From: JACJWR01 sp963752505
GTDB lineage: Bacteria > Actinomycetota > Actinomycetes > S36-B12 > UBA10799
Direction: 5' to 3'
DNA: 64,000 bases
NCBI GenBank assembly: GCA_963752505.1
Contig: CAVVYM010000006.1
Location: 186,001-250,000, forward strand
This document shows positions 16,382-24,910 of the stretch, piece after piece (position 1 is the stretch's first letter; each line of letters begins with the position of its first letter). The notes under the pieces were generated by a model. The model saw nothing but the letters and a program-made list of their open reading frames with translations, had not been told where the DNA came from and ran no database searches. The position numbers and the translations under genes were made by a program.

Positions 16382-17588
16382 ACGAAGCGACTGTTCCAGC
16401 GTCCGGCCGCGACAGCCAGGGCCACGGATGCACTTCGACGGGCTTGATGTCGTCCGCAAGGCGTCGCCAGCCGGGCACCGGCGCGAAGGTGGTGGCCACC
16501 CGAGCCTCCGCGAGCACCGCTGCCGGATCACCCCGCACGACGTGTAGTTCGCGCAGGGCTCCGAGTTCCGCGAGGCACTCGGCGAGGAAGGTCAACCGCT
16601 TGCCACTGAGTCGCAGTCGTGCGAGCAGCGCCTCGTCGAAGACGAAGAGCAACGGAAGTGCGGGGTGGGCGCGCGCAGCCGGATCGTCGGTGCCGAGCGA
16701 TTCCGCCGTGAGCCAGACCAGATCGGGTTCGGCAGTCCGCAGAGTCTGCTCGGGGCCCGCGGTTGTCTCGGGATCTGGATCAGCGCGCAATCGAGGATCC
16801 GGATCCGCCAGTGCCTGCGGCGACACCTCGGAGGGCCACTCCTCGATCGGACACCTCGCAGCGAGAGGGCACGAGGCGCATAGGTCGGGTGCGCGACGAA
16901 GCACCTGCTGCCGGGAAAATCCGTAGGGTCGACCGGTCGCAGCTCCGACCGTCCACTGCCAGCCAAGCCGGTTCGCAGCCCGTGACCCGTCGAGCAGATG
17001 CCGGAAGAAGTGGTCCTCCCCCGTTCGCCAATCCCAGCCCTGACGGACGGTCCAGTGCGAGGCGAACCACATGCGAGTCTGGTTGACGAGCCAACCATCA
17101 TCTGCCAGTTCACGATTCACCAGTCGTAGGCAAGCCATCTGCGCCGTGGCGGTGGAGGGAGCGTCGTAGGTCTCGTCGCCGCGCGCCGATACCTCGTACC
17201 GCAGAGGCGACCGCGTGGCGCCACCGAGTCTTGCGTACAGGTGCCGCGCGTACTCCGCCCACAGCAGCTCGTCGCCGAACTTGGCCACGTCCCGAGCAGG
17301 GCCGCGGGCTCCATGGTTCCGGACGCGCACGAGGGTGAGCAGTCCGTGGCGGATGTAGGGGCTCAAGCCGGACGCACCCCGTCGCGCGGGCGGCCACACG
17401 TCGTTCCGTCGCCCGGCGTAACCCGCGACGTTGAAGCGCGCTAGTGCAGCGTCGGCCGCCGACTGGCCGCCACGGAACGCCCTGCTGGCAGTTGCCGGGC
17501 CGGCGAACAGTCCGCTCAGGTGGGTGCCGACCCACCGCTCGACACCCGCCGTGTCCCCCGCCGCCGGCAGCGAGGGAAGTCGCATCAT
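16323..17588 (-). CDS. Photolyase/cryptochrome-like flavoprotein with circularly permuted domain order
   Basis: About 421 aa. The photolyase FAD-binding domain comes first (about residues 30-235): FRGGQSAADAALARF, SGLSPYIRHGLL, ELLWAEYARHLYAR, then WLVNQTRMWFASHW and ANRLGWQWTVG, which match the family's flavin-pocket segments. A cysteine motif CASCPLAARCP follows. The alpha/beta domain that normally opens a photolyase is at the C terminus (about 285-400): DLVWLTAESLGTDDPAA, PLLFVFDEALLARLRLSGKR, LHVVRGDPAAVLAEA. Start uncertain: ATG 17588 lies 17 bp after ilvC; an ATG at 17639 would overlap ilvC. Light-driven DNA repair is possible but unproven. Confidence 0.75.
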   Translation of the reverse strand: MMRLPSLPAAGDTAGVERWVGTHLSGLFAGPATASRAFRGGQSAADAALARFNVAGYAGRRNDVWPPARRGASGLSPYIRHGLLTLVRVRNHGARGPARDVAKFGDELLWAEYARHLYARLGGATRSPLRYEVSARGDETYDAPSTATAQMACLRLVNRELADDGWLVNQTRMWFASHWTVRQGWDWRTGEDHFFRHLLDGSRAANRLGWQWTVGAATGRPYGFSRQQVLRRAPDLCASCPLAARCPIEEWPSEVSPQALADPDPRLRADPDPETTAGPEQTLRTAEPDLVWLTAESLGTDDPAARAHPALPLLFVFDEALLARLRLSGKRLTFLAECLAELGALRELHVVRGDPAAVLAEARVATTFAPVPGWRRLADDIKPVEVHPWPWLSRPDAGTVASFSAWRRRHGGSTPRRQSKQ

Positions 17589-17604
17589 GTCGCCGACAGT
17601 GCGA

Positions 17605-18633
17605 TCAGCGCGCTGCTGTGCCCTCGGTGTAGTCGTCATCGCCGGAGTCGACCCAGCTCATCAACTTGCGCAGGTCGCGGCCGGTGGCCTCGATGGGGTG
17701 CGACTCGGCCTTGGCGCGCAGCGCGGCGAACTCCGGTGCACCGGCATCCTGGTCGGCGATGAAGCGCTCGGCGAACGAGCCGTTCTGGATGTCGGAGAGC
17801 ACGGCGCGCATGTTGTCCTTCACCGACTGGTCGATGACGCGTGGGCCGGACACGTAGTCGCCGTACTCGGCGGTGTCGGAGACACTCCAGCGCTGCTTGG
17901 CGATGCCCCCCTCGTACATGAGGTCAACGATGAGCTTCAGTTCGTGCAGGCACTCGAAGTAGGCAACCTCCGGTTGGTAGCCGGCTTCCACCAGGGTTTC
18001 GAAGCCGTACATCACCAGTTGTGAGGCACCGCCGCACAACACGGCCTGCTCGCCGAAGAGGTCGGTTTCGGTCTCCTCGGTGAACGTCGTCTTGATGCCG
18101 CCTGCGCGCAGGGCGCCGATGCCCTTGGCGTAGGAAAGGGCCAGATCCCAGGCCTCGCCAGTCGCGTCCTGTTCCACTGCGATGATCGCCGGCACGCCGC
18201 GACCGGCAGCGTATTCGCGCCGCACGAGGTGCCCGGGACCCTTCGGCGCCACCATGATCACGTCGACGTCGGCCGGCGGCGTGATGTAGCCGAATCGGAT
18301 GTTGAACCCGTGGGCGAAGAGCAGCGCCTTGCCGGCGGTGAGGTTGGGCTCGATCGCCTCGGCGTAGAGACCGCGCTGGGCCGGGTCTGGAACGAGCACC
18401 ACGATGACATCGGCCTCGGCACACGCCGTGGCCGGGTCCGTGACCGGCAAGCCCTCGGCGCGGGCCTTGTCGGCGCTGGCCGATCCGGGCTTCAGACCCA
18501 CGCGCACGTCCACACCGGAGTCGCGCAGGCTCAGCGCGTGCGCGTGCCCCTGGGATCCGTAGCCGAGCACGGCCACCTTCTTGGACTGGATCAGTTCGAG
18601 GTCGGCATCGTCGTCGTAGAACAGTTCGGCCAC
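17605..18633 (-). CDS. ilvC: Ketol-acid reductoisomerase (class I)
   Basis: 342 aa, NADPH- and Mg-dependent isomeroreduction of acetolactate and acetohydroxybutyrate. Seen: the nucleotide loop VLGYGSQGHAHALSLRDSGV near residue 20, and the metal-binding acidic segment KTTFTEETETDLFGEQ near 185-200. Short class I length. The GTG at 18633 gives VAELFYDDDADLELIQ, the normal N terminus, and AGGAG lies upstream; a longer open frame above it is spurious. It follows ilvN by 160 bp, which include a GC hairpin, so it may be partly separate from ilvBN. Confidence 0.96.
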   Translation of the reverse strand: MAELFYDDDADLELIQSKKVAVLGYGSQGHAHALSLRDSGVDVRVGLKPGSASADKARAEGLPVTDPATACAEADVIVVLVPDPAQRGLYAEAIEPNLTAGKALLFAHGFNIRFGYITPPADVDVIMVAPKGPGHLVRREYAAGRGVPAIIAVEQDATGEAWDLALSYAKGIGALRAGGIKTTFTEETETDLFGEQAVLCGGASQLVMYGFETLVEAGYQPEVAYFECLHELKLIVDLMYEGGIAKQRWSVSDTAEYGDYVSGPRVIDQSVKDNMRAVLSDIQNGSFAERFIADQDAGAPEFAALRAKAESHPIEATGRDLRKLMSWVDSGDDDYTEGTAAR

Positions 18634-18728
18634 GGGAAAACTCCTGCGCTGGGTAGAGGGTTGGTCGTCGGTTGTGCGTGCCGTTGAACTGGATCCAACG
18701 GCGCGCCAGGTTTCGTCGGTAGCGTATA

Positions 18729-18754
18729 CGCCGCCGCTGGCAGCCCCGGCGGCG
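18729..18754 (-). terminator. GC hairpin between ilvN and ilvC
   Basis: CGCCGCCG (18729-18736) and CGGCGGCG (18747-18754) can form an 8-bp stem in the 160-bp ilvN-ilvC gap. No T-run is seen, so this may be a partial terminator or processing site that lowers ilvC relative to ilvBN. Confidence 0.3.
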
Positions 18755-18793
18755 GCGGCCCTGCCCGGCACTGGTTCGGCCGGGATGCGGATG

Positions 18794-19312
18794 CTAGGCG
18801 CTCAGGCTCCTCGAACGAGAGTCCGTGATGCTCTTGGTGCCCCGACCCAACGCGACGATCCCGGACTGGGCGAGTTCGAGCACCCCGTGCGCGCCGAGCA
18901 TTTCGAGCAACGCATCGAGTTTGTCACGGGTACCCGTGGACTCGATGGTCAACGATTCGGGCGCGACGTCGACAATCCGAGCCCGGAACATCTGCGCGAT
19001 TTCGAGGACGTCGGATCGTGTCTCGGTATTCGCCCGTACCTTGACGAACACGAGTTCGCGCTGCACGGAGGTGGACGTATCCAACTCCACGATCTTGATC
19101 ACATTGATCAGTTTGTTGAGCTGCTTGGTGACCTGCTCGAGCGGTAGCGACGCCACCGAGACCACGATGGTCATGCGGGAAATGTCCGGGTCCTCGGTGG
19201 GACCCACGGCCAACGACTCGATGTTGAAGCCGCGCCGGCTGAAGAGGCCGGAAATCCGCGCCAGCACACCTGGTTTGTTCTCCACCAGGACGCTCAGGGT
19301 AGTGGTACTCAT
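18794..19312 (-). CDS. ilvN: Acetolactate synthase small (regulatory) subunit
   Basis: 172 aa. N-terminal ACT domain (TLSVLVENKPGVLARISGLFSRRGFNIESL, residues 5-34) that binds valine, followed by the C-terminal IlvN domain. It activates IlvB and gives feedback inhibition. ATG start 9 bp after the ilvB stop, so it is in the same operon. Confidence 0.97.
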   Translation of the reverse strand: MSTTTLSVLVENKPGVLARISGLFSRRGFNIESLAVGPTEDPDISRMTIVVSVASLPLEQVTKQLNKLINVIKIVELDTSTSVQRELVFVKVRANTETRSDVLEIAQMFRARIVDVAPESLTIESTGTRDKLDALLEMLGAHGVLELAQSGIVALGRGTKSITDSRSRSLSA

Positions 19313-19321
19313 GTGCTTCTC

Positions 19322-21073
19322 CTACTCCATCCGGTCCCAGGCCGGCGCGAGGTCGCGGGCCATGGTGATCTCGTCGTTGCTCGTTCCGGCGGGCACCATC
19401 GGCCACACCATTGCGTCGCGGTGCACCCGGAAGTCGATGACCACGGGGGCGTCATTGAGGCTCAGCGCCTTCTCGATCGTGGCGTCCACCTGCTCCGGGG
19501 AATCCACGCTGAAGCCGTAGCAGCCGTAGGCGTCAGCCAACTTGACGAAGTCCGGGAAGTTGTGGCTGTGCAGGTCGGTGTTCGAGTAGCGCTGGTTGTA
19601 GAACAGCGTCTGCCACTGGCGCACCATGCCCAGCGAGGAGTTGTTGATGATCGCGACCTTGATCGGGATCTCGTTGATGGTGCAGGTGGCCAGCTCCTGG
19701 TTGGTCATCTGGAAACAGCCATCGCCGTCGACTGCCCACACCGTGGCGTCCGGCCGTCCGACCTTCGCCCCCATCGCGGCCGGCACTGCGTAGCCCATGG
19801 TGCCGAGGCCGCCGGAATTGAGCCAGGTGCCCGGGTTCTCGTAGTCGATGAACTGTGCGGCCCACATCTGGTGCTGGCCGACACCGGCGGCGATAAGCGC
19901 ATCAGGTCCGGAGATCTTGCCAAGGCGCTCGATGACGTACTGCGGCGAGAGCGTGCCATCGTCGGGCAAGTCATAGCCCAACGGGAACCGCCCTTGCAGG
20001 TCCTCCAGCGTGCGCCACCACGAGCCGTAGTCGCCGATGCGTCCCGCTTCGTGCTCGGCTGCGAGCACATCGATGAGTTCGGCCATGACGAGGCGGGCGT
20101 CGCCCACGATCGGCACGTCGACCTTGCGGTTCTTGCCGATCTCGGCGGGGTCGATATCGGCGTGGATCACCTTGGCGTCAGGCGCGAAGGAGTCCAGTTT
20201 GCCCGTCACGCGGTCGTCGAATCGGGTCCCGATCGCGATGAGCAGGTCCGACATCTGCAGGGCTGCCACGGCGGAAACCGTGCCGTGCATGCCCGGCATC
20301 CCGAGGTTGAGTCGGTGGCTGTCCGGAAAGGCGCCGCGGGCCATCAACGTGGTCACCACGGGGATTCCGGTCATCTCCGCGAGTTGGTACAACTGCGAGG
20401 CCCCGCGGGAACGGATCACGCCACCGCCGATGTAGAGCACTGGACGGCGCGCTTCGAGGATCATGCGAGCGGCGTCGCGGATCTGGCGCGAGTGCGGCTT
20501 CACCGTGGGCTTGTAGCCGGGCATGTCGATGCCTTTTGGCCACGAGAAGGAGGTGGCCGCCTGCAAGGCGTCCTTGCTGATGTCCACCAGCACCGGGCCG
20601 GGCCGGCCGGTTTCGGCGAGGTGGAACGCCTCCTTGATGGCCCGCGGAATCTCAGCAGGATCGGTGACGAGGAAGTTGTGCTTCGTGATCGGCTGGGTGA
20701 TGCCGGAGATGTCGGCTTCCTGGAAGGCGTCGGTGCCGATCGCCTTGCTGGGCACCTGGCCGGTGATGGCGACGATCGGCACCGAGTCCATGTGCGCGTC
20801 CGCGAGCGGCGTCACCAGATTCGTGGCACCGGGCCCGGAGGTGGCCATACACACGCCCACCCGTCCGGTGGCCGAGGCGTAGCCCTCCGCAGCGTGGCCC
20901 GCACCTTGTTCGTGACGTACGAGGATGTGACGGATCTTCGATGAATCCATGATCGGGTCGTAGGCAGGCAAGATGGCCCCACCGGGGATGCCGAATACGG
21001 TGTCGACACCGACCTTCTCCAGAGCCTTGACGAGGCTGGCTGCGCCGGTCATCTCATTGTCGGAGGCTGTCAT
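19322..21073 (-). CDS. ilvB: Acetolactate synthase large (catalytic) subunit
   Basis: 583 aa, thiamine-diphosphate and FAD enzyme: first common step of valine/leucine synthesis and second of isoleucine. Seen: GIPGGAILPAYD, the catalytic glutamate in RHEQGAGHAAEGYA near residue 55, and the ThDP-binding GDGCFQMTNQELATC near 450 (GDG...N type). ATG start. The 5' leader holds the leader peptide and terminator described separately, so expression should fall when Ile, Leu and Val are plentiful. Confidence 0.97.
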   Translation of the reverse strand: MTASDNEMTGAASLVKALEKVGVDTVFGIPGGAILPAYDPIMDSSKIRHILVRHEQGAGHAAEGYASATGRVGVCMATSGPGATNLVTPLADAHMDSVPIVAITGQVPSKAIGTDAFQEADISGITQPITKHNFLVTDPAEIPRAIKEAFHLAETGRPGPVLVDISKDALQAATSFSWPKGIDMPGYKPTVKPHSRQIRDAARMILEARRPVLYIGGGVIRSRGASQLYQLAEMTGIPVVTTLMARGAFPDSHRLNLGMPGMHGTVSAVAALQMSDLLIAIGTRFDDRVTGKLDSFAPDAKVIHADIDPAEIGKNRKVDVPIVGDARLVMAELIDVLAAEHEAGRIGDYGSWWRTLEDLQGRFPLGYDLPDDGTLSPQYVIERLGKISGPDALIAAGVGQHQMWAAQFIDYENPGTWLNSGGLGTMGYAVPAAMGAKVGRPDATVWAVDGDGCFQMTNQELATCTINEIPIKVAIINNSSLGMVRQWQTLFYNQRYSNTDLHSHNFPDFVKLADAYGCYGFSVDSPEQVDATIEKALSLNDAPVVIDFRVHRDAMVWPMVPAGTSNDEITMARDLAPAWDRME

Positions 21074-21126
21074 CTGATCCTCACTGCTTGTTGGTGGTGC
21101 GGGTGATTGGTACTGGTGTGTTCACG

Positions 21127-21160
21127 AAAAAACCCCTCGATCCCGATGGGAGGAGGGGTT
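21127..21160 (-). terminator. ilvBN attenuator terminator
   Basis: On the - strand AACCCCTC (complement of 21153-21160) pairs with GAGGGGTT (complement of 21131-21138), and a run of six T residues ends at 21127. It is a classical intrinsic terminator placed 18 bp after the leader peptide stop and about 50 bp before ilvB. Confidence 0.85.
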
Positions 21161-21178
21161 CGCGCAACGGCGTCTTGC

Positions 21179-21211
21179 TCAGCCGATGCGCGAGTTGCCT
21201 ACGAGAATCAT
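21179..21211 (-). CDS. ilvB leader peptide MILVGNSRIG
   Basis: Ten-residue open frame: ATG ATT CTC GTA GGC AAC TCG CGC ATC GGC TGA. Codons 2-4 are Ile, Leu, Val, the three end products, with a second Ile at codon 9. Together with the intrinsic terminator directly downstream this is a textbook multivalent attenuator for ilvBN(C). Known for the family in actinobacteria; here seen directly in sequence. Confidence 0.85.
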   Translation of the reverse strand: MILVGNSRIG

Positions 21212-21363
21212 GCTCACGCCCAATAGATTAGCGCGGGCGACTCAACGGCGCACCTGCGGCCCCACGATTCACGACTCTCCGTTGAGGCGGGGGGCAACGA
21301 GGGGTTGCCGATACTGCAGCCACCTGGCTAGGTTCACCGAAACCAACAACGGAAGGTCGTGCC

Positions 21364-21735
21364 ATGGAGCTTGGAGTGTTCTCAGTGAGTCTCGCGGTGA
21401 AGGACCTCGAAGCCTCTCGTCGCTTCTACCAGGCGCTCGGGTTTGAGCAGTTCGGCGGCGGAACCGACATGAACTATCTGATGCTCAAGAACGGCGACGC
21501 CATCATCGGGCTGTTCCAGGGCATGTTCGAGGGCAACATCCTGACCTTCAACCCGGGCTGGGATGCGAATGCCGAGGAACTGCCGGAATACACCGATGTG
21601 CGCGAACTGCAGCGTCGACTCAAGGATCAGGGTCTGGTCCTGGACGCGGAGGCCGACGAGGACTCGAGCGGGCCGGCCAGCATCATGCTCACGGACCCCG
21701 ACGGCAACGCGATTCTGCTGGACCAACACCGCTGA
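21364..21735 (+). CDS. VOC (glyoxalase/bleomycin-resistance) family protein
   Basis: 123 aa, one vicinal-oxygen-chelate domain: opening VFSVSLAVKDLEASRRFYQALGFE, middle YLMLKNGDAIIGLFQ, and a final IMLTDPDGNAILLDQHR. Members bind a metal and act on varied small molecules; this one cannot be assigned a substrate. The ATG has GGAAGG upstream. It is divergent from the ilvB leader region, and TAGGTT about 30 bp upstream of the start could be its -10. Confidence 0.8.
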   Translation: MELGVFSVSLAVKDLEASRRFYQALGFEQFGGGTDMNYLMLKNGDAIIGLFQGMFEGNILTFNPGWDANAEELPEYTDVRELQRRLKDQGLVLDAEADEDSSGPASIMLTDPDGNAILLDQHR

Positions 21736-21816
21736 CGCCCCCCGGCGCCGCTGCACCGTTCAAGCGCCCGCGGGCGACCGTCAGGCGCCCCGGCGTGCAC
21801 CACGGGCCGTCCGCCC

Positions 21817-22245
21817 ATGACTTCCACATCCGGATCGGTCACCACACCGGCGACTCCCTCAGCCCGGCCGCGAATCCGACCGGGCTGGCTGTTGGCCTTC
21901 GCTGCCTGGGCCATCTACCCCTTCGGTATGGGGATGGCCTGGCTGGTCTCGGACAACCTCGACAAGGACACGGCGGAGGTCCTCAAGGACGTCTGGTGGG
22001 TGCTTGTGATCCTGGCGATAGTCCTGCACCGGCTCTACGACTTCGCCGCAGATGCCCGCGGCGCTGGCCGGGGCGCCGAGCCAGGAGGTCTCAGTCGCAG
22101 ACGGCGCCGCGTGAGGCCGAGCCGACCAACCTGGTGTACTTGGCCAACACACCACGGGTATAACGCGGCGGCAGCGGCTCCCACAGTTCCCGGCGACGGG
22201 CCAACTCGTCCTCGTCCACCAACAGGTCCAAGGTGCGGGCGCTGA
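21817..22245 (+). CDS. Possible small membrane protein overlapping ilvD
   Basis: Open frame of 142 aa. Only the first 80 residues look like protein: two hydrophobic stretches (about residues 24-45 and 60-76, GWLLAFAAWAIYPFGMGMAW and VWWVLVILAIVLHRLYDF) resemble a two-helix membrane protein. From about residue 85 the frame is antisense to the conserved end of ilvD and turns arginine/proline rich, so the real gene may end earlier through a frame error, or not exist. No family recognised. Confidence 0.35.
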   Translation: MTSTSGSVTTPATPSARPRIRPGWLLAFAAWAIYPFGMGMAWLVSDNLDKDTAEVLKDVWWVLVILAIVLHRLYDFAADARGAGRGAEPGGLSRRRRRVRPSRPTWCTWPTHHGYNAAAAAPTVPGDGPTRPRPPTGPRCGR

Positions 22246-23764
22246 GGTCGATCCGAATCCGATCGCCCTCCTCCACCAGCGCAATCGGGCCGCCGTCGGC
22301 AGCCTCCGGTGCGACGTGACCGATGCACAGGCCCGTCGTGCCACCCGAGAATCGACCGTCGGTGATGAGCATGACGTCGCGGCCGAGCCCCGCCCCCTTG
22401 ATGGCGCCGGTGATCATCAGCATCTCGCGCATTCCCGGGCCACCTTTCGGGCCCTCCCAGCGGATCACAACCACGTCACCGGCCTGGATCGTGCCGTCCT
22501 CGAGCGCGGCCATGGCCTCTTGCTCGCGCTCAAACACCCGGGCGGTGCCCTCGAACTTGTCGACGTTCACACCGGCGTTCTTGCACACCGCGCCCTCGGG
22601 GGCCAGCGAGCCGCCAAGGATTGTGATGCCGCCGTGGCTGTCGAGCGGTGTGGCCATGGCCCGCAGGATGTCGCCGTCGGGGTCAATCGAATCCAGATCG
22701 GCGAGGTTCTCGGCCACCGTCTTGCCCGTGACCGTCAGGCAGTCGCCGTGCAGCAGTCCGGCATCGAACAGGGCGCGCATCACCACCGGCACGCCGCCGA
22801 CGCGGTCGACATCGCTCATGACGTAGCGCCCGAAGGGCTTCACGTCCGCGAGCAGCGGAACTTTGGAGCCGATGCGGTGGAAGTCCTCGATCTCCAAGTC
22901 GATGTCGGCCTCGTGCGCGATGGCCAGCAGGTGCAGCACCGCGTTGGTGGAACCGCCGAACGCCATAACGACCGCGATGGCGTTCTCCAGTGATTTCTTG
23001 GTGATGATGTCGCGAGTGGTGATGCCTTGGCGAATCAACTCCACCACGGCCGAACCGGAAGCACGCGCGATGCCGTCGCGGCGGCGGTCGACCGCGGGCG
23101 GCGCAGCCGAACCGGGCAGCGACATGCCCATGGCTTCGGCGGCACTGGCCATGGTGTTGGCGGTGTACATGCCACCGCAGGCGCCTTCGCCGGGGCAGAT
23201 CGCGCGTTCGACCGCATCGACCTCCTCGCGTGTGATGAGGCCCCGGGCGCAGGCGCCCACCGCCTCGAAGGCGTCGATGATGGTGACGTCGCGGTCGCCC
23301 AACCGCCCGGGCAGGATCGATCCGGCGTACACGAAGACGCTTGCCACGTCGAGTCGCGCCGCCGCCATCAGCATGCCTGGCAGGGACTTGTCGCAGCCGG
23401 CGAAGTTGACCATCCCGTCAAGCCGCTCGGCCTGCATGACCGCTTCCACCGAGTCCGCGATGATCTCTCGGCTCACGAGCGAGAAGTGCATGCCCTCGTG
23501 GCCCATCGAGATGCCGTCGGACACGCTGATCGTGCCGAACTGCATGGGGAAGCCCCCGGCCGCGTGCACACCCTCCTTGGAGGCCTTCGCCAGCCGCTCC
23601 AAACTCAGATTGCACGGCGTGATCTCGTTCCAGCTCGACGCTACGCCGATCTGCGGCTTGGGCCAGTCCTCGTCGGTCATGCCCACGGCGCGGAGCATGC
23701 CGCGCGCGGCAGCTCGCTCGAGGCCCTCGGTGACGTCTTTGCTGCGGGGTTTGAGATCGGTCAT
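22091..23764 (-). CDS. ilvD: Dihydroxy-acid dehydratase
   Basis: 557 aa Fe-S dehydratase for valine, leucine and isoleucine precursors. The three expected cluster cysteines are in EITPCNLS (about residue 50), FAGCDKSLPG (about 125) and GEGACGGMYTANTM (about 195). C terminus YTRGVLAKYTRLV is conserved. ATG 23764 is preceded at seven bases by TAGGCT and has no ribosome site, so a leaderless mRNA is likely. It stands alone, 1 kb upstream of ilvB. Confidence 0.97.
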   Translation of the reverse strand: MTDLKPRSKDVTEGLERAAARGMLRAVGMTDEDWPKPQIGVASSWNEITPCNLSLERLAKASKEGVHAAGGFPMQFGTISVSDGISMGHEGMHFSLVSREIIADSVEAVMQAERLDGMVNFAGCDKSLPGMLMAAARLDVASVFVYAGSILPGRLGDRDVTIIDAFEAVGACARGLITREEVDAVERAICPGEGACGGMYTANTMASAAEAMGMSLPGSAAPPAVDRRRDGIARASGSAVVELIRQGITTRDIITKKSLENAIAVVMAFGGSTNAVLHLLAIAHEADIDLEIEDFHRIGSKVPLLADVKPFGRYVMSDVDRVGGVPVVMRALFDAGLLHGDCLTVTGKTVAENLADLDSIDPDGDILRAMATPLDSHGGITILGGSLAPEGAVCKNAGVNVDKFEGTARVFEREQEAMAALEDGTIQAGDVVVIRWEGPKGGPGMREMLMITGAIKGAGLGRDVMLITDGRFSGGTTGLCIGHVAPEAADGGPIALVEEGDRIRIDLSARTLDLLVDEDELARRRELWEPLPPRYTRGVLAKYTRLVGSASRGAVCD

Positions 23765-23946
23765 GGCTCACAGCCTAGTGAGCGGCTCAGCCCGGCGTCA
23801 CAACACAGGTCGCCCAGGGTGGCTCGGCTTGTGGCCGCCCATGCGGTGCGGCGTTCCCAAAGCTCGTTCGTCACCGCTTCGGCACGCGCAGCCCGGAGTT
23901 GATCTTCAGACCCCGGGGCACGTTGGGGCACAACCGCATCCGCACA

Positions 23947-24888
23947 ATGGACGGCGTGGAACCGCACCTGAACTACCGACGTTTCAGGTTCCCGAGCGCG
24001 GACGGGACCTCACTTGTCGGATGGAGCAACGACGCCGACGGCAAGCCGCCGTTGATCGTCGCCAACGGGCTTGGGACGCCACCGGAGGCCTGGCCCACTC
24101 TGCTCAGCGACGAACCGGACTATCACGTAGCTGGCTGGAATCACCGGGGCGGGCTCGGGTCGGACAAGCCCGCCGACCCGGAGCGAATCGGCGTCGCCGA
24201 CCACGTGGACGACGCATTTGCGCTCATGGACGTCATGGGTTGGGACACCGCGGTCGTCGTCGGGTGGTCGATTGGTGTCAACGTCGCCTTTGAAATGGCC
24301 AATCGGGAGCCAGATCGGGTAGCGGGCATCGTCGCTTTGGCGGGCGTCCCAGGCGGCACATTCGAATCCGGCTTCGCGAGCCTCATGGTGCCAAAGCCGC
24401 TGCGACGGCACGTATCCATGGGTGTGGTGCGCGGCGGTCGGATGCTCGGTGCGCCCCTGACCGCCCTCGCCCGAACAGTGCCCAAGGGCAGGCCGTTCGC
24501 GGAGGTGTTGCGCTGGAGCGGCTTCATGATGCCTCACTCAAACCCGGACCACACGCTGCCCTGGATCAAGGCGTTCCTGGAGCACGACTTCCACTGGTAC
24601 TTCACGCTGGGAGTCGCTGCCGCCGAGCATGAACCGCTCGACCCCTCATTCGTCCAGGTGCCCGTGACCGTCGCTGCGGGTGGCTTCGACGTGATGACGT
24701 CGGCCCGAGACATCATGGCTTTCGCCGAGAAGATCCCGCATGCCGCCGTCCACCTTCTCCACGGCACCCACATGCTGCCCTTGGAGTTTCCGGACAAGGT
24801 GCTGGAGATGGTCCACGACGTCTATGAAAAGACGTTGGACATAGGCCACATCAGCCACGCAGCCACCCCACGGTCGTCCACGGCCTAG
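23947..24888 (+). CDS. Alpha/beta hydrolase
   Basis: 313 aa alpha/beta-hydrolase fold. The nucleophile elbow is GWSIG (about residue 105). The likely acid is in AAGGFDVMTSA (about 245) and the base in LHGTHMLPLE (about 275), so the triad looks intact. The oxyanion-side HG dipeptide is replaced by NGLGTPPEAWP. No signal peptide, so cytoplasmic. Substrate unknown. Divergent from ilvD. I chose the ATG at 23947 rather than one 48 bp upstream, because homology-like sequence begins only after it. Confidence 0.8.
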   Translation: MDGVEPHLNYRRFRFPSADGTSLVGWSNDADGKPPLIVANGLGTPPEAWPTLLSDEPDYHVAGWNHRGGLGSDKPADPERIGVADHVDDAFALMDVMGWDTAVVVGWSIGVNVAFEMANREPDRVAGIVALAGVPGGTFESGFASLMVPKPLRRHVSMGVVRGGRMLGAPLTALARTVPKGRPFAEVLRWSGFMMPHSNPDHTLPWIKAFLEHDFHWYFTLGVAAAEHEPLDPSFVQVPVTVAAGGFDVMTSARDIMAFAEKIPHAAVHLLHGTHMLPLEFPDKVLEMVHDVYEKTLDIGHISHAATPRSSTA

Positions 24889-24910
24889 TGCGCCACGTTG
24901 CGTGCGCCCC

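Noticed and set aside
19313..20944. 543-codon + strand open frame
   Set aside because: Exactly antisense to ilvB, His/Arg/Gly-rich with no domain: a high-GC shadow frame.
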